A stretch of DNA of 64,000 nucleotides from an uncultured Nocardioides sp. (GTDB lineage Bacteria; Actinomycetota; Actinomycetes; Propionibacteriales; Nocardioidaceae), in the NCBI RefSeq assembly GCF_947489365.1, contig NZ_CANLDB010000001.1, positions 1,026,351-1,090,350 on the forward strand, read 5' to 3'. Made by a program: the position numbers and the translations under genes. Positions 50,625-61,173 of the stretch are shown here, piece by piece. The notes beneath the pieces are model-generated. The model ran no database searches and was not told where the DNA came from. It saw nothing but the letters and a program-made list of their open reading frames with translations. Position 1 is the first letter of the stretch. Every line of letters begins with the position of its first letter.

Positions 50625-51383
50625 CTACTCGCCCCACCCGGTCGGGACGACCTCGAAGGCCGCGGCGTGGGCGACCCCGAGCCGCTGCCCGGTCGGGCGG
50701 CTGATCCCCTCCAGGAACTCACCCGCGTCGAACCCCTCCCACCCGAGGCCGTCGAGGTAGGCCCGGTGGGCCTCCAGGGAGGCCACCCCGGCGTCGAGCG
50801 TCCCCGTCGTGTCGACCGCGTGGGTCGCCTCGGGGGAGCCGAACAGCCACACCTCCCGGACCCCTCCCCAGGGGGCGAGGCCGTCGACGAGCTGCTCGCG
50901 GTGCACCCACCGGTTCCCGGCGTCACCGACGGCGTCCAGGACCGCCCGCCCGACGGCGACGTGGTCGGCCTGGTTGCGGGTCCGGCCGCCCCAGGTCTCC
51001 CGGTGGTTCGCCGTGACCACGACGTCCGGGCGGTGGCGACGCACGACGTGCGCGATGCGTCGCCGCAGGTCGACGCCGTACTCGAGGACGCCGTCGGGCA
51101 TCCGGAGGAACTCGACCTCCCTCACCCCGACCAGGCGCGCGGCCTCGACCTGCTCCGCCTCCCGCAGGGGTCCGCACTCCTCCGGGGGCAGCGCGTCGAT
51201 GCCGGCCTCGCCCGAGGTGACCATGCAGTAGACGACCTGCTTGCCCTGCCCGGTCCACCGCGCCACGGCGGCGGCCGCGCCGAACTCCAGGTCGTCGGGG
51301 TGGGCCACCACGCACAGGGCGCGGTCCCAGTCCTCGGTCAGCGGTGCGAGCGGTGACGGCGTCTCGGCGCGGTCCTGGGTCAT
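50625..51383 (-). CDS. PIG-L family deacetylase (MshB/LmbE-like)
   Basis: A 252-residue zinc-dependent N-deacetylase-fold protein. The signature AHPDDLEFGAA (about 27-37) supplies His, Asp and Asp. GEAGID, MPDGVLEYG and the third zinc ligand in RNQADHVAVGRA (His near residue 140) are present. Family members remove acetyl groups from GlcNAc derivatives, as in mycothiol or teicoplanin pathways. No mycothiol gene is adjacent, so the substrate is unknown. ATG 51383 is the natural start. It is divergent from the GNAT gene. Confidence 0.88.
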   Translation of the reverse strand: MTQDRAETPSPLAPLTEDWDRALCVVAHPDDLEFGAAAAVARWTGQGKQVVYCMVTSGEAGIDALPPEECGPLREAEQVEAARLVGVREVEFLRMPDGVLEYGVDLRRRIAHVVRRHRPDVVVTANHRETWGGRTRNQADHVAVGRAVLDAVGDAGNRWVHREQLVDGLAPWGGVREVWLFGSPEATHAVDTTGTLDAGVASLEAHRAYLDGLGWEGFDAGEFLEGISRPTGQRLGVAHAAAFEVVPTGWGE

Positions 51384-51445
51384 CCCCCGAGCATGACCAC
51401 GAAACCGGTTTGCCCGCCAGGGGGCGGCCGGGGTGCGATGGCCTC

Positions 51446-52468
51446 ATGGGCCTGCTGGTGCGCGAGACCGACCTGACCGACGACGGGGCGCTCGCGGCCT
51501 GGCACGCCCTCGAGGCGGAGTCCGTGCGGGCGTCGGACCCCCACGCGGCCCACCGCACCCTCGAGGCCCTCCGCGCGAGCGTGCAGCACCCCTCGGCGTA
51601 CGTCGACCGGTTGCTGCTGGAGGCCCGCGACGGCGGGAGCCTCGTCGGGGTCGCCGAGCTGACGTGGCCCCTGCAGGAGGACCACCACCTCTGCTCCGCC
51701 GACGTCCACGTGCGCCCCGGCGCCCGCCGGCGCGGCGTCGGGCGTGCGCTGTGGCAGCAGGTCGACCGCCGTCGCCGTGGCCTGGGTCGCACCACCGTCG
51801 AGGCCGAGCTGGAGGTCCCGGTGGCCGACGGCGACGCACCCGGCCCGGCGTTCGCCGAGGCGCTCGGGTTCCGCCTCGTGCACCTCGAGGACCACCTCGT
51901 CCTCGGCCTCCCTGTCGACCCCGGCCACCGGGAGCGGCTGGTCGAGCACGCGACGGCGGCCTCCGGCGGCTACGAGGTCGTCACCTGGCGGGGCCGGTGC
52001 CCCGACGACCTCGTCGAAGCCTACTGCGCGCTGCGGACCCGGATGGAGCACGACGTCCCGACGGGCGAGCTGGCCGGCACGCCGGTGACGTGGGACGAGG
52101 CCCGGCTGCGGTCGAGCGAGGAGCGGACCTCCCGCTCGTACACGGTGCTCGTCGCGGCGGCCCGGCGTGCGGCGGACGAGGAGATGGCGGCGTACACGCT
52201 GCTGTTCGCACCCCACGACGACGACACCGCCCTGCAGGACGACACGCTCGTCATGCCCGAGCACCGCGGCCGGCGCCTGGGCACCTTGGTGAAGCTCGCC
52301 AACCTGGAGGCACTGGCCGAGCTCGACGAGCCCCGCCGCCTGGTGCACACCTGGACCGACCCGGACAACGCCGCGATGGTCGCGGTCAACCGTGCCTTCG
52401 GCTTCGTCACGGTCTCGCGGTGCCACCAGGTCCAGTGGCGCGAGGACGCCGCCGGACAGGCCGGATAG
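51446..52468 (+). CDS. Double-domain GNAT N-acetyltransferase
   Basis: A 340-residue protein with two GNAT domains. Domain 1 (about 1-155) has the acetyl-CoA pyrophosphate loop in VHVRPGARRRGVGRALW (about 89-105). Domain 2 (about 170-335) has LVMPEHRGRRLGTLVKLANL followed by TDPDNAAMVAVNRAFGF. The layout resembles MshD, the mycothiol synthase. A PIG-L deacetylase next door makes that comparison tempting, but the MshD-specific signature could not be confirmed by eye. ATG 51446 is preceded by TGCGAT 6 bases away, another possible leaderless start. Confidence 0.82.
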   Translation: MGLLVRETDLTDDGALAAWHALEAESVRASDPHAAHRTLEALRASVQHPSAYVDRLLLEARDGGSLVGVAELTWPLQEDHHLCSADVHVRPGARRRGVGRALWQQVDRRRRGLGRTTVEAELEVPVADGDAPGPAFAEALGFRLVHLEDHLVLGLPVDPGHRERLVEHATAASGGYEVVTWRGRCPDDLVEAYCALRTRMEHDVPTGELAGTPVTWDEARLRSSEERTSRSYTVLVAAARRAADEEMAAYTLLFAPHDDDTALQDDTLVMPEHRGRRLGTLVKLANLEALAELDEPRRLVHTWTDPDNAAMVAVNRAFGFVTVSRCHQVQWREDAAGQAG

Positions 52469-52471
52469 GGT
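52466..52471 (+). promoter_or_regulatory. -10 hexamer TAGGGT of tRNA-Met
   Basis: TAGGGT, sharing its TAG with the GNAT stop codon, predicts a start near 52478, about 11 bases before the mature tRNA 5' end. Confidence 0.5.
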
Positions 52472-52488
52472 CGCGCCATGTCTCGCCC

Positions 52489-52565
52489 GGGGCGTTAGCT
52501 CAGTCGGTCAGAGCAAGCGACTCATAATCGCTCGGTCGTCGGTTCAAGCCCGACACGCCCCACCA
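52489..52565 (+). tRNA. tRNA-Met (anticodon CAT, elongator type)
   Basis: A complete cloverleaf with encoded CCA. The acceptor GGGGCGT pairs with ACGCCCC, and the anticodon loop CTCATAA gives CAT. The fully paired acceptor end (G1-C72) excludes the initiator. A CAT tRNA could also be the lysidine-modified Ile2 species, but the arms look like elongator Met. Confidence 0.93.
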
Positions 52566-52585
52566 GCCCGGCGGTGGGCCCGGCG

Positions 52586-52591
52586 TAGGTT
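52586..52591 (+). promoter_or_regulatory. -10 hexamer TAGGTT of the DUF3099 gene
   Basis: TAGGTT ends 6 bases before ATG 52598; probably a leaderless start. Confidence 0.45.
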
Positions 52592-52597
52592 CGGCCC

Positions 52598-52858
52598 ATG
52601 GCCGCTCCGCCGCTCTCCCGCGCCACCCGGCGCCGGGTCTACCTGCTCCTGATGGTGGTCTGCCTCGGCCTGGTCCTCCTGGCCTGGAACGTCGTGCGCT
52701 TCTTCTCGGTGCCCCTCGCGGTGGGCATGAGCGTCCTCGCCGCCGTCCTGCCGCCCGCGGCGGCGTTCGTCGCGAACGCGGGGGTGTCGGGCGACCGCAC
52801 CGCCGGCCTGGAGCGACGGCCCTGGGACCGGCGCGAGCCGCCCGACCCCGACCGGTAG
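52598..52858 (+). CDS. DUF3099 family membrane protein
   Basis: An 86-residue protein with two membrane helices (about 14-34 and 38-60) joined by the short loop RFFSVPLAVG. The pattern RRRVYLLLMVVCLGLVLLAW...SVPLAVGMSVLAAVLPPAAAFVAN matches DUF3099, a small actinobacterial membrane family with cytoplasmic ends. The tail is charged (DRTAGLERRPWDRREPPDPDR). The function is unknown. It lies between tRNA-Met and another small gene. Confidence 0.78.
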   Translation: MAAPPLSRATRRRVYLLLMVVCLGLVLLAWNVVRFFSVPLAVGMSVLAAVLPPAAAFVANAGVSGDRTAGLERRPWDRREPPDPDR

Positions 52859-52880
52859 GCGCCTCTGGTACGACTGGGGG

Positions 52881-53264
52881 ATGAGCCAGCGCCGCCCGTT
52901 CCGCTACAGCCGCCTGATGTCCGTCCTCACGGCGGGCTACGCCGTCTACGCCCTCGCCGAGCCGCGACACCTCGGCTCGGCGATGGACGCCGGCCGCGGC
53001 GAGCTCGAGAGCTACGACAACGTGGCCAGGGTCTTCGGGGTCCGCGACCTGGTCGTCAGCGGCGTCGCCCTGACCGGCAAGGAGCCGGCCACGGTGCAGG
53101 CCGCGATGCGCATCCGCATCGGGCTCGACGTCGCCGACGGGCTGCTCCTCGCCCGCCAGGCCGACGACTCCGGTGTCCGTACGAAGGTCCTCGCCGTGAC
53201 GCTGGGCTGGGCGTCCCTCAACGTGCTCGCGCTGCGCGCGGACCGACGGCGCGACCGGGTCTGA
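52881..53264 (+). CDS. Small hypothetical membrane-associated protein
   Basis: A 127-residue protein with a weak hydrophobic segment at about 13-25 (MSVLTAGYAVYAL) and amphipathic stretches around LDVADGLLLA and VLAVTLGWASLNVLALRA. The motif NVARVFGVRDLVVSGVAL (about 47-64) recalls DoxX/DUF4267-like small membrane proteins that carry GxRDL, but the match is loose. ATG 52881 follows GGGGG. It converges on the HtrA gene across a hairpin. No function is assigned. Confidence 0.6.
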   Translation: MSQRRPFRYSRLMSVLTAGYAVYALAEPRHLGSAMDAGRGELESYDNVARVFGVRDLVVSGVALTGKEPATVQAAMRIRIGLDVADGLLLARQADDSGVRTKVLAVTLGWASLNVLALRADRRRDRV

Positions 53265-53296
53265 GCCCGGCCGCGCCGCCGTCCTGCTCCGGCCCG

Positions 53297-53314
53297 CCCG
53301 CCCCGCTGGGCGGG
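53297..53314. terminator. Bidirectional hairpin terminator
   Basis: CCCGCCC (53297-53303) and GGGCGGG (53308-53314) form a perfect 7-bp stem with a CGCT tetraloop, between converging genes and 8 bp from the HtrA stop codon. Confidence 0.6.
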
Positions 53315-53321
53315 TCCGGGC

Positions 53322-54647
<1,326 letters not shown>

Positions 54648-54711
54648 GTCACCACCGTGGCCGCCCGGGCTGAGAGGACGGTGAGACCAGGGCAAGACGA
54701 GGCGAAGAACC

Positions 54712-57700
54712 TCAGGTGTCCGCCGCGCCGCCGTACGAGCGTCGGTACGCCAGGACCGCGTCGCGGCCCCGCTCCAGGCGTCCGGTGAGCGTCGCGAGCA
54801 GCGCGGGAGCCGGAGCCAGGTCGCCGCGCTCGCCGGCCAGCTCCAGGGCGAAGGCGGTCTCCGCGACCTGGGGCACACCCAGGTTGAGGGCGCTGCCCCG
54901 CAGGCGGTGGGCGGTCGCGGTCACCGCCGCGGCGTCCCCGGCCTCGATGCCGTCGGCGATGCGGGTGTGCAGGTCGGGGGTCTTCCGGACGAAGTTGCCG
55001 ATCACCCGGTCGACGTACGACGTGTTGCCGGGGTCGAGGTCGCGCAGCATGTCCAGGCGCTCGAGGTCCAGGTGCTCCAGGTGCTCCGTGAGGTCCACCG
55101 GAGCCTCGTCAGCCTGCACCACGGAGACGGTACCGGTGGTCTCGGGCGCGACGGCCGGTGCCGTGTCGCAGGCCGGCGGGGCGGGGTCGCCGCCGGCACC
55201 GGGCAGCTGGTCCGCGAGCACGGTGGCGAGGTGCGGCGGCGACACGGGCTTGGTGAGGAAGTCGTCCATGCCCGCCTCGAGGCAGCGCTCCCGCTCGCCG
55301 GTCACGGCCGCGGCCGTCATGGCCACGATCGGCAGCCGGCGGGCGCCCGACCGGGCCTCCCGCTCCCGGATGGCCCGCGCGGTCGCGTACCCGTCCATGC
55401 GGGGCATCTGCACGTCCATCAGCACCAGGTCGAACGCGGGGTCCGACGCGGGGTCGGCGGCGAGGCGCTCCAGGGCCCGGACGCCGTCGTCCACGGACTC
55501 CGAGTCGTAGCCCAGGGCGGAGAGGATCCCCTCGGCCACCAGCTGGTTGACCGGGGTGTCCTCGACGATCAGCACCCGGCCGCGACGCCCCCCGGCGCCG
55601 CGTGCCTCCGGGGCCCGTCCGGTGCCGCGGTCCCCACCCGGGTGGGTGGCCGGTCCGGGACGCGGTGCGTGCTGCCCGGCCGGATCGGTGCCGTGGACCG
55701 CCGCGACGAGGACGTGCCGCAGGCGGTCGCCGGTCACGGGCTGCTCGACACCGAGGGTGCGGACACCCGCCCCGGCCTCGGGCAGGACCTCGCCCGGCTC
55801 GAGGAGGTGGACGACCGGTGCGGCGGGGGAGGACCCCTCGGCGGGCGACCTCCGCACGCCCGGCCCGAGCAGGACGACGTCGACGGCCCCCGCGGACTCA
55901 GCCGGGTCAGCGGGGTCGGCGGGGTCGACGCCGTCGGCGTCCATCCCCCAGTGCACCAGCCGGTCGACCAGCGCCTCACGGCGCGTCATCCGGTCGTCGA
56001 CGACGCGGGCGCGACGGCCCGCGAGGTCCGCGACCGTGCCGCGGGCGCCGGGTGTCGGTGCGAGGGGCAGGCGGCACCAGAACGTGCTCCCGGACCCCGG
56101 CTCGCTCCGCACGCCGGCCTCGCCGCCGAGCGCGCCGACGATCTCGCGGACGATCGCGAGGCCGAGCCCGGTGCCGCCGTACTCCCGCGTGGTGGTGGCG
56201 TCGGCCTGGATGAACGGCTCGAAGATGCTCCGGACCCGCGACGGGTCGATGCCCACACCGGTGTCGCTCACCTCGAGGAGCAGCGGGACGGTCGGCCCGG
56301 TCGGGCCGACGGCCCGCAGCGAGACGACGACCTCGCCGTCCTCGGTGAACTTCACCGCGTTGGACACGAGGTTCGACACGACCTGCGTGAGGCGGACCCG
56401 GTCGCTGCGGACCAGGGCGGGCACGTCGCGGTCGCAGTGCCAGACCACCTCGACCCGGCGCGCGCGGGCGGTCTCGGCCGTCATCGCCACGACGTCGTCG
56501 AGGACGGCGCGCAGGTCGACGTCGATGGTCTCGAGCAGCAGCTGCCCGGCCTCGATCTTCGAGAAGTCCAGGATGTCGTCGACGAGCCCGAGCAGGGCCC
56601 GCCCGGAGGCGCCGACGCCGGAGACCAGCCGGTCCTGGTGCTCGTCCAGGGTGGTCGTGCGGAGCAGGTCGTTGAGCCCGATCACCCCGTTCAGGGGCGT
56701 GCGGATCTCGTGGCTCATCGTCGCCAGGAACTCGGACTTCTGGCGCGAGGCCTCCTCCGCGGCGTCCCGGGCGGCGGCGAGCTCGTGGGCGGTGGCCTCG
56801 CGCTCGGCCACGCTGGAGAGCTGGGCCACCACCCGGGTGACCATGTCCGAGACGGTGTCGTGGTCGCCGACCGGGGAGTCCGAGCTCATGACGATGACCG
56901 CGACCGGGCGGCCGGCGGCGGTGATCGCACAGGCGACGGTCGTCCGGGTCTCCTCGTCCCAGACCGGGCCGGTCGCGCCGAGCGCGGAGCGGGCCACGCG
57001 TCGCTCGCGGTCCGGTACGTCGGGGTCGTGGGGGACGGACCCGGTACCGAACGACAGCGGCCACTCGGTGAGGGCGTCGTCCGGGTCGAAGGTGCGGGCG
57101 CGGCGCCACCCGTCGTGCCCGACCACCAGCGGGCCGCACGCGGTCAGGGCCTCACCGAGGCTCTGCGAGGCGTTCGCGGCGACCGCGACGGCGCGCATGA
57201 GCTCGTTCTGGCTGACCAGGTCGCGCAGGGCGGTCTCGGACTGGTGGATGCCGGTGACGTCCTGCACCGTGCCCGACAGCCCGACCAGCCGACGGTCCTG
57301 CCGGTGGGCCACGACGCGGACCCGCAGCCAGCGCTCGGGCCCGGTCGGCTGCGACCGGAGGTCGATCGTGCGTGTGTCGGCCTCCCCGCGCCCGAGGGCG
57401 CCGACGGCCTCGTCGACGGCCGTGCGCGAAGCGGGCTGCAGGGCGTCGAGGGTGTCGCCCCAGGAGCGCGTCGTGGGACAGGTCGGCTGCTCGATGAGCT
57501 CGACGAAGGTCGACGAGAGGGTGAGCGTGTCGGTGGTGAGGTCGGCGGTCCAGCTGCCCAGCCCCGCGACCCGGTGGGCCTCCAGCAGCTCCTGGCGGTT
57601 CGCCTCCAGCGCTGCCTCGAGGCGGCGCCGCTCGTCGAAGTCGTTCAGGCTGAGCAGGATGTTCCCGCCCTCGGGACCGGGCAGGTGGGCCTCCGTCACG

Positions 57701-57972
57701 AGGAACCACGCCGTCGTCCGGTCGCCCCGCACGAACCGGCACTCGACGGGGTGGGACGGGGGTTCACCGCGGGCCAGGCGTGCCGTCCACTGCTCCCGTC
57801 CCTCGGCGTCCAGGAACTCGGCGTGGTCGCGGCCGGTGAGCGCCGCACGGTCGGTGCGCATCATGTCGGCGAGCCGTTGGTTGGCGAAGACGGTGCGACC
57901 CCGGGCGTCGAGGACCCACAGGCCGTCGGCCGAGGACTCGACAACGAGTCGGTACAGCTCCGCGTGAGTCAC
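54712..57972 (-). CDS. Hybrid sensor histidine kinase with PAS domains, two receivers and an Hpt domain
   Basis: A 1086-residue soluble phosphorelay kinase. Two PAS domains (about 1-240) and a GAF-like region (about 265-400) precede the dimerisation domain, with the phospho-His in MSHEIRTPLNG (about 419). The ATPase domain has NLVSNAVKF, DTGVGI and GTGLGLAIV (about 520-650). The first receiver (about 654-760) starts ARVVDDRMTRRE and lacks the phospho-Asp pocket. The second (about 794-919) has VLIVEDTPVN, LVLMDVQMPRMDG and a C-terminal FLTKPV. An Hpt domain ends it with phospho-His in TAHRLRGSALNLG. GTG 57972 follows GGAGGGGACGA. The output partner is unknown. Confidence 0.9.
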   Translation of the reverse strand: MTHAELYRLVVESSADGLWVLDARGRTVFANQRLADMMRTDRAALTGRDHAEFLDAEGREQWTARLARGEPPSHPVECRFVRGDRTTAWFLVTEAHLPGPEGGNILLSLNDFDERRRLEAALEANRQELLEAHRVAGLGSWTADLTTDTLTLSSTFVELIEQPTCPTTRSWGDTLDALQPASRTAVDEAVGALGRGEADTRTIDLRSQPTGPERWLRVRVVAHRQDRRLVGLSGTVQDVTGIHQSETALRDLVSQNELMRAVAVAANASQSLGEALTACGPLVVGHDGWRRARTFDPDDALTEWPLSFGTGSVPHDPDVPDRERRVARSALGATGPVWDEETRTTVACAITAAGRPVAVIVMSSDSPVGDHDTVSDMVTRVVAQLSSVAEREATAHELAAARDAAEEASRQKSEFLATMSHEIRTPLNGVIGLNDLLRTTTLDEHQDRLVSGVGASGRALLGLVDDILDFSKIEAGQLLLETIDVDLRAVLDDVVAMTAETARARRVEVVWHCDRDVPALVRSDRVRLTQVVSNLVSNAVKFTEDGEVVVSLRAVGPTGPTVPLLLEVSDTGVGIDPSRVRSIFEPFIQADATTTREYGGTGLGLAIVREIVGALGGEAGVRSEPGSGSTFWCRLPLAPTPGARGTVADLAGRRARVVDDRMTRREALVDRLVHWGMDADGVDPADPADPAESAGAVDVVLLGPGVRRSPAEGSSPAAPVVHLLEPGEVLPEAGAGVRTLGVEQPVTGDRLRHVLVAAVHGTDPAGQHAPRPGPATHPGGDRGTGRAPEARGAGGRRGRVLIVEDTPVNQLVAEGILSALGYDSESVDDGVRALERLAADPASDPAFDLVLMDVQMPRMDGYATARAIREREARSGARRLPIVAMTAAAVTGERERCLEAGMDDFLTKPVSPPHLATVLADQLPGAGGDPAPPACDTAPAVAPETTGTVSVVQADEAPVDLTEHLEHLDLERLDMLRDLDPGNTSYVDRVIGNFVRKTPDLHTRIADGIEAGDAAAVTATAHRLRGSALNLGVPQVAETAFALELAGERGDLAPAPALLATLTGRLERGRDAVLAYRRSYGGAADT

Positions 57973-58091
57973 TCGTCCCCTCCGGTCCCGCGACCCCGCC
58001 GCGCTGATGCTTGCTGAGGCAAACATAGGGGTCGGGTCGGGGCGTGTCCGGCGAACCCGGTCCGGGCGGGTCGTTCGTCGGGGGAGCCCCG

Positions 58092-59582
58092 TCAGTTCTC
58101 GCCGGCGATGAGGTAGTCACCGGCGTCGGTGAGCTCGAGGCGCAGCGTCGGGGTGTCGGTGGTGGTGCTGCCGTCGGTGCGCGTGTAGTCGACCGTGTAG
58201 CTGACCGTCATCGTCCCGGGGTCGGCCTGCACGTCGCTCACCTGCGCCGACTCGATGGTGTCCCAGAAGCCGCGGTAGCCGTCGAGCCCACCGCTGGCCT
58301 CCTGGAAGCCCGGGGTCAGCTGGTCGAACGCCGCGTCGGTGTCGGAGGTGACCGTGCCCAGGTAGCCCTCGACGAAGGCGGCCATGTCCTCGGCGTCCGC
58401 CTCCGGGGACTCCGACTCCGAGGGGGACTCCGACGGCGAGGGGGAGGCCGACGGCGACGCGGGCGCCGACGACCCGGCGTCGCCACCGGGCTCGGCCTGC
58501 TGGGTGTCGTCGTCCCCGCCCTGGAGCCCGAGCCAGAGGCCGATCAGCGCGACGAGGACGACGGCGACGGCCACGACCGCTGCGGGGAGGGCGCGCGACC
58601 GTCCGCCGGCGCGGCTGCCGGAGGAGGTCACGGTCTTCGTGGTGCTCCGGGCGGCGGGCCCGTCGGGCTCGCGGCGGGTCGCGGTCTCCAGGAAGGAGGG
58701 CTCGGGCCGGTCGGGCGGGGGAGTGGCGAGCACCTGCGTGGAGCCCGGGGCGGCGGGCGCGCCGTCCCCCGAGGCGACGGCGCGCGCCCGGTCCCGCACC
58801 TGGGCCATCGTCCACCGCTCGGCCGGCTCGAGCGCCATGGTGTGCGCGAGCAGCTCGGCCAGGGGGTCGCCCGCCGGCAGGCGGGGCGGGTCGTCGTTCA
58901 CGATGCGGTAGAGCGTGCCGAGGACGTTGTCCTCCACGGCGTACGGCGGCCGGCCGGTGAGGGCGTGGAAGAGCGTCGCGCCCAGCGACCAGACGTCGCT
59001 CGCCGGCGTCGCGCTGCGCCCGGAGGCCACCTCGGGGGCGAGGTAGGCCGGCGACCCGGTCACCATCCCGGTCCGGGTGAGGGAGGCGTCGGTCTCGCCG
59101 CGGGCGATGCCGAAGTCGCTGATCTTCACCTGGCCGTCGACGGTGACCATGATGTTGGAGGGCTTGACGTCGCGGTGGACCACGTGCGCGACGTGGGCGG
59201 CGTGCAGGGCGTCCGCGGCCTGCGCGACCAGGTCGGCGACCCGCCGTCCGGGCAGGGGGCCCTCGGACTCCACCAGCTCCGACAGCGCCGTGCCCTCGAC
59301 GTACTCCATGACGAGCCACTGCGCGTCGCCCGACTCGACGAGGTCGTAGACGGCGACGACGTGGGGGTGGTTGATCATGGCCGCGAGACGCGCCTCGCGC
59401 TCCGCGCGGACGGTGTCGACGACCTCCTGGGGGCCCTCGGGGGCGTAGCCGATGCGCTTCAGCGCGACGGGGCGGCCCAGCAGGACGTCCTCGCCGAGGT
59501 AGACGGCGCCCATGCCGCCGCGTCCGATCTCGCGCTGCAGGCGGTAGCGGTCGGAGACGTCGTGCGGGATCACCCAGCTCAC
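58092..59582 (-). CDS. Membrane-anchored serine/threonine protein kinase
   Basis: A 496-residue Hanks-type kinase of the Pkn group. The kinase domain (about 12-270) has the glycine loop GRGGMGAV (20-27), Lys42, HRDVKPSN (136-143), DFG (156-158) and the APE-like motif AYLAPEV. A juxtamembrane segment leads to one helix (about 331-352). Outside is a Ser/Pro/Glu-rich linker and a small C-terminal domain (about 400-496, FVEGYLGTVTSDTDAAFDQLTPGFQ) resembling NTF2-like lipoprotein domains. PASTA repeats are absent. ATG 59582 is the conserved start. Confidence 0.93.
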   Translation of the reverse strand: MSWVIPHDVSDRYRLQREIGRGGMGAVYLGEDVLLGRPVALKRIGYAPEGPQEVVDTVRAEREARLAAMINHPHVVAVYDLVESGDAQWLVMEYVEGTALSELVESEGPLPGRRVADLVAQAADALHAAHVAHVVHRDVKPSNIMVTVDGQVKISDFGIARGETDASLTRTGMVTGSPAYLAPEVASGRSATPASDVWSLGATLFHALTGRPPYAVEDNVLGTLYRIVNDDPPRLPAGDPLAELLAHTMALEPAERWTMAQVRDRARAVASGDGAPAAPGSTQVLATPPPDRPEPSFLETATRREPDGPAARSTTKTVTSSGSRAGGRSRALPAAVVAVAVVLVALIGLWLGLQGGDDDTQQAEPGGDAGSSAPASPSASPSPSESPSESESPEADAEDMAAFVEGYLGTVTSDTDAAFDQLTPGFQEASGGLDGYRGFWDTIESAQVSDVQADPGTMTVSYTVDYTRTDGSTTTDTPTLRLELTDAGDYLIAGEN

Positions 59583-59721
59583 TCCCCTGCGTCGTTCTGG
59601 CGTCGTTCCGGATCGGTCTGCCCCCGTGAGGGGAGCGGTCCCCGCTCCGCACGGGCCGCACGGCGCGATCGTAGGCAGGTCGGCGACGCGAGGCGAAACC
59701 GATGGCCGGCCCGGGACCTGC

Positions 59722-61086
59722 TCAGGCCCGGTTGAGGACCCGCGGCGGCTTGGCGACGCCGGTCGCCAGGACGATGGCCGCGGGCGCGAGCGGGAGCCAC
59801 CAGTTGACCGTGTCGCCGTCGACGATTCCCACGTAGGCCATCGCCCCGAGGGAGGCGGCCATGCCGACCACGGCGAGCACGGGGCGCCAGGCGGCGGGGG
59901 AGGGCCGGTCGTCGCGCCCGGCCTGCTCGAAGCGGCCCGCGAGGGCGGCCATCACGAGCGTGGTCAGCGCCAGCACCAGCAGCCACAGCGGACGCGAGGT
60001 CCACCACTGCGAGGTCAGCGGCTCGAGGCGCAGCCCGACGCCGCCGAGGGCCAGCGAGGCGGCGATCACGACGCCCATGGCGGTCAGGTGCCACAGGTAG
60101 AGCGTCATGATCCGGCCGTTGACCAGGATCGTGGCGGTCCAGACCCCGTGGCGCGAGGCGAGCCGCCGCAGCGCGGGCTCGAGGAGCAGGACGACCCCGG
60201 TCTGGAGCATCCCGAGGAAGACCAGCGTGACGCGGGTGGGCAGCTGGTTGTTGATGCCGTAGCCCTCGACGCCGACCATCGAGACGGCGTAGGGCCCGAC
60301 GGTGGTCAGCAGCACGAGGACGACCAGGCCGACGACCAGCAGCAGGGCACGCCGGGCGGCACCGGCCAGGGCGCCGTCGAGCCAGGCGTAGCCGAGCTGG
60401 TGGATGGTGCCCCAGACCACCAGGTAGTTCAGGAAGCCGAGCAGCAGCTGGTCGGTGGCGATGCTCGCCACGTCCACGAGGGCGGCGAGCGCCACGCCGC
60501 CGACGACCGAGGCCCACCCGAACCGCTCCCACAGCACCAGCGCGCCGGGGGCCACCGCGACGACGACGACGTACGCCGCGAGGAACCAGGTCGGCACGAG
60601 CGCGGCGGTGGTGGCGATGCGCAGGTAGTCCGAGCCGAGGCCCGCCCAGGCCATGAGCGGCGCGAACGCCGCCCAGAACACCATCAGCGGGACCACCGGC
60701 AGCGCCAGCCGCCGCAGCCGGGCCCGCAGCCACCCGCCGTACGACGTGCCGCGGGAGCGGGCCGAGCGCCACGACAGCCCGTTCGCGTAGCCGCCGACGA
60801 GGAAGAAGATCGGCATGACCTGGATCGCCCAGGTCGCCGGGTGCAGCCACGGCGCCATGCCCAGCACGTCGCGGTTGACGACGTCGCCGTCGCCGCCCAC
60901 CTGGATGCCGGCGACGAGCCAGTGGCCGAGCACGACCACGAGGATCGAGACCGCGCGGAGCAGGTCGACGACCCGGTTGCGGTCCTCGGGCGTGGCGGTC
61001 GCCATCGCGGAGGCGGTGGCGACCATGCCCCGGCGTCGGCCGGGGGCGGCCGGCTCGGCGGCCGGGGGCGGCGTGGATGTCGTCAT
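59722..61086 (-). CDS. Acyltransferase family (Acyl_transf_3) membrane protein
   Basis: A 454-residue integral membrane protein with about ten helices. The N-terminal segment RNRVVDLLRAVSILVVVLGHW (about 38-58) contains the Arg and His expected in the active site of the acyltransferase 3 family. FFLVGGYANGLSW near residue 96 is also typical. These enzymes transfer acyl groups to membrane or surface glycans and lipids, but the acceptor is unknown. It is divergent from tyrS across 87 bp. ATG 61098, four codons upstream, is an alternative start; neither has a good ribosome site. Confidence 0.82.
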   Translation of the reverse strand: MTTSTPPPAAEPAAPGRRRGMVATASAMATATPEDRNRVVDLLRAVSILVVVLGHWLVAGIQVGGDGDVVNRDVLGMAPWLHPATWAIQVMPIFFLVGGYANGLSWRSARSRGTSYGGWLRARLRRLALPVVPLMVFWAAFAPLMAWAGLGSDYLRIATTAALVPTWFLAAYVVVVAVAPGALVLWERFGWASVVGGVALAALVDVASIATDQLLLGFLNYLVVWGTIHQLGYAWLDGALAGAARRALLLVVGLVVLVLLTTVGPYAVSMVGVEGYGINNQLPTRVTLVFLGMLQTGVVLLLEPALRRLASRHGVWTATILVNGRIMTLYLWHLTAMGVVIAASLALGGVGLRLEPLTSQWWTSRPLWLLVLALTTLVMAALAGRFEQAGRDDRPSPAAWRPVLAVVGMAASLGAMAYVGIVDGDTVNWWLPLAPAAIVLATGVAKPPRVLNRA

Positions 61087-61173
61087 GGCAGACAGCATCG
61101 CCCCGATGTCGACCGAATTGCGTGAGTAGAGGTACCCAGATCCGTGCGGGGCGCGGTGCGGCAGACTGCAGTC

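Noticed and set aside
52478..52498. Tiny ATG frame (six codons) after TAGGGT, ahead of tRNA-Met
   Set aside because: It ends within the tRNA gene; TAGGGT is better explained as the tRNA promoter.
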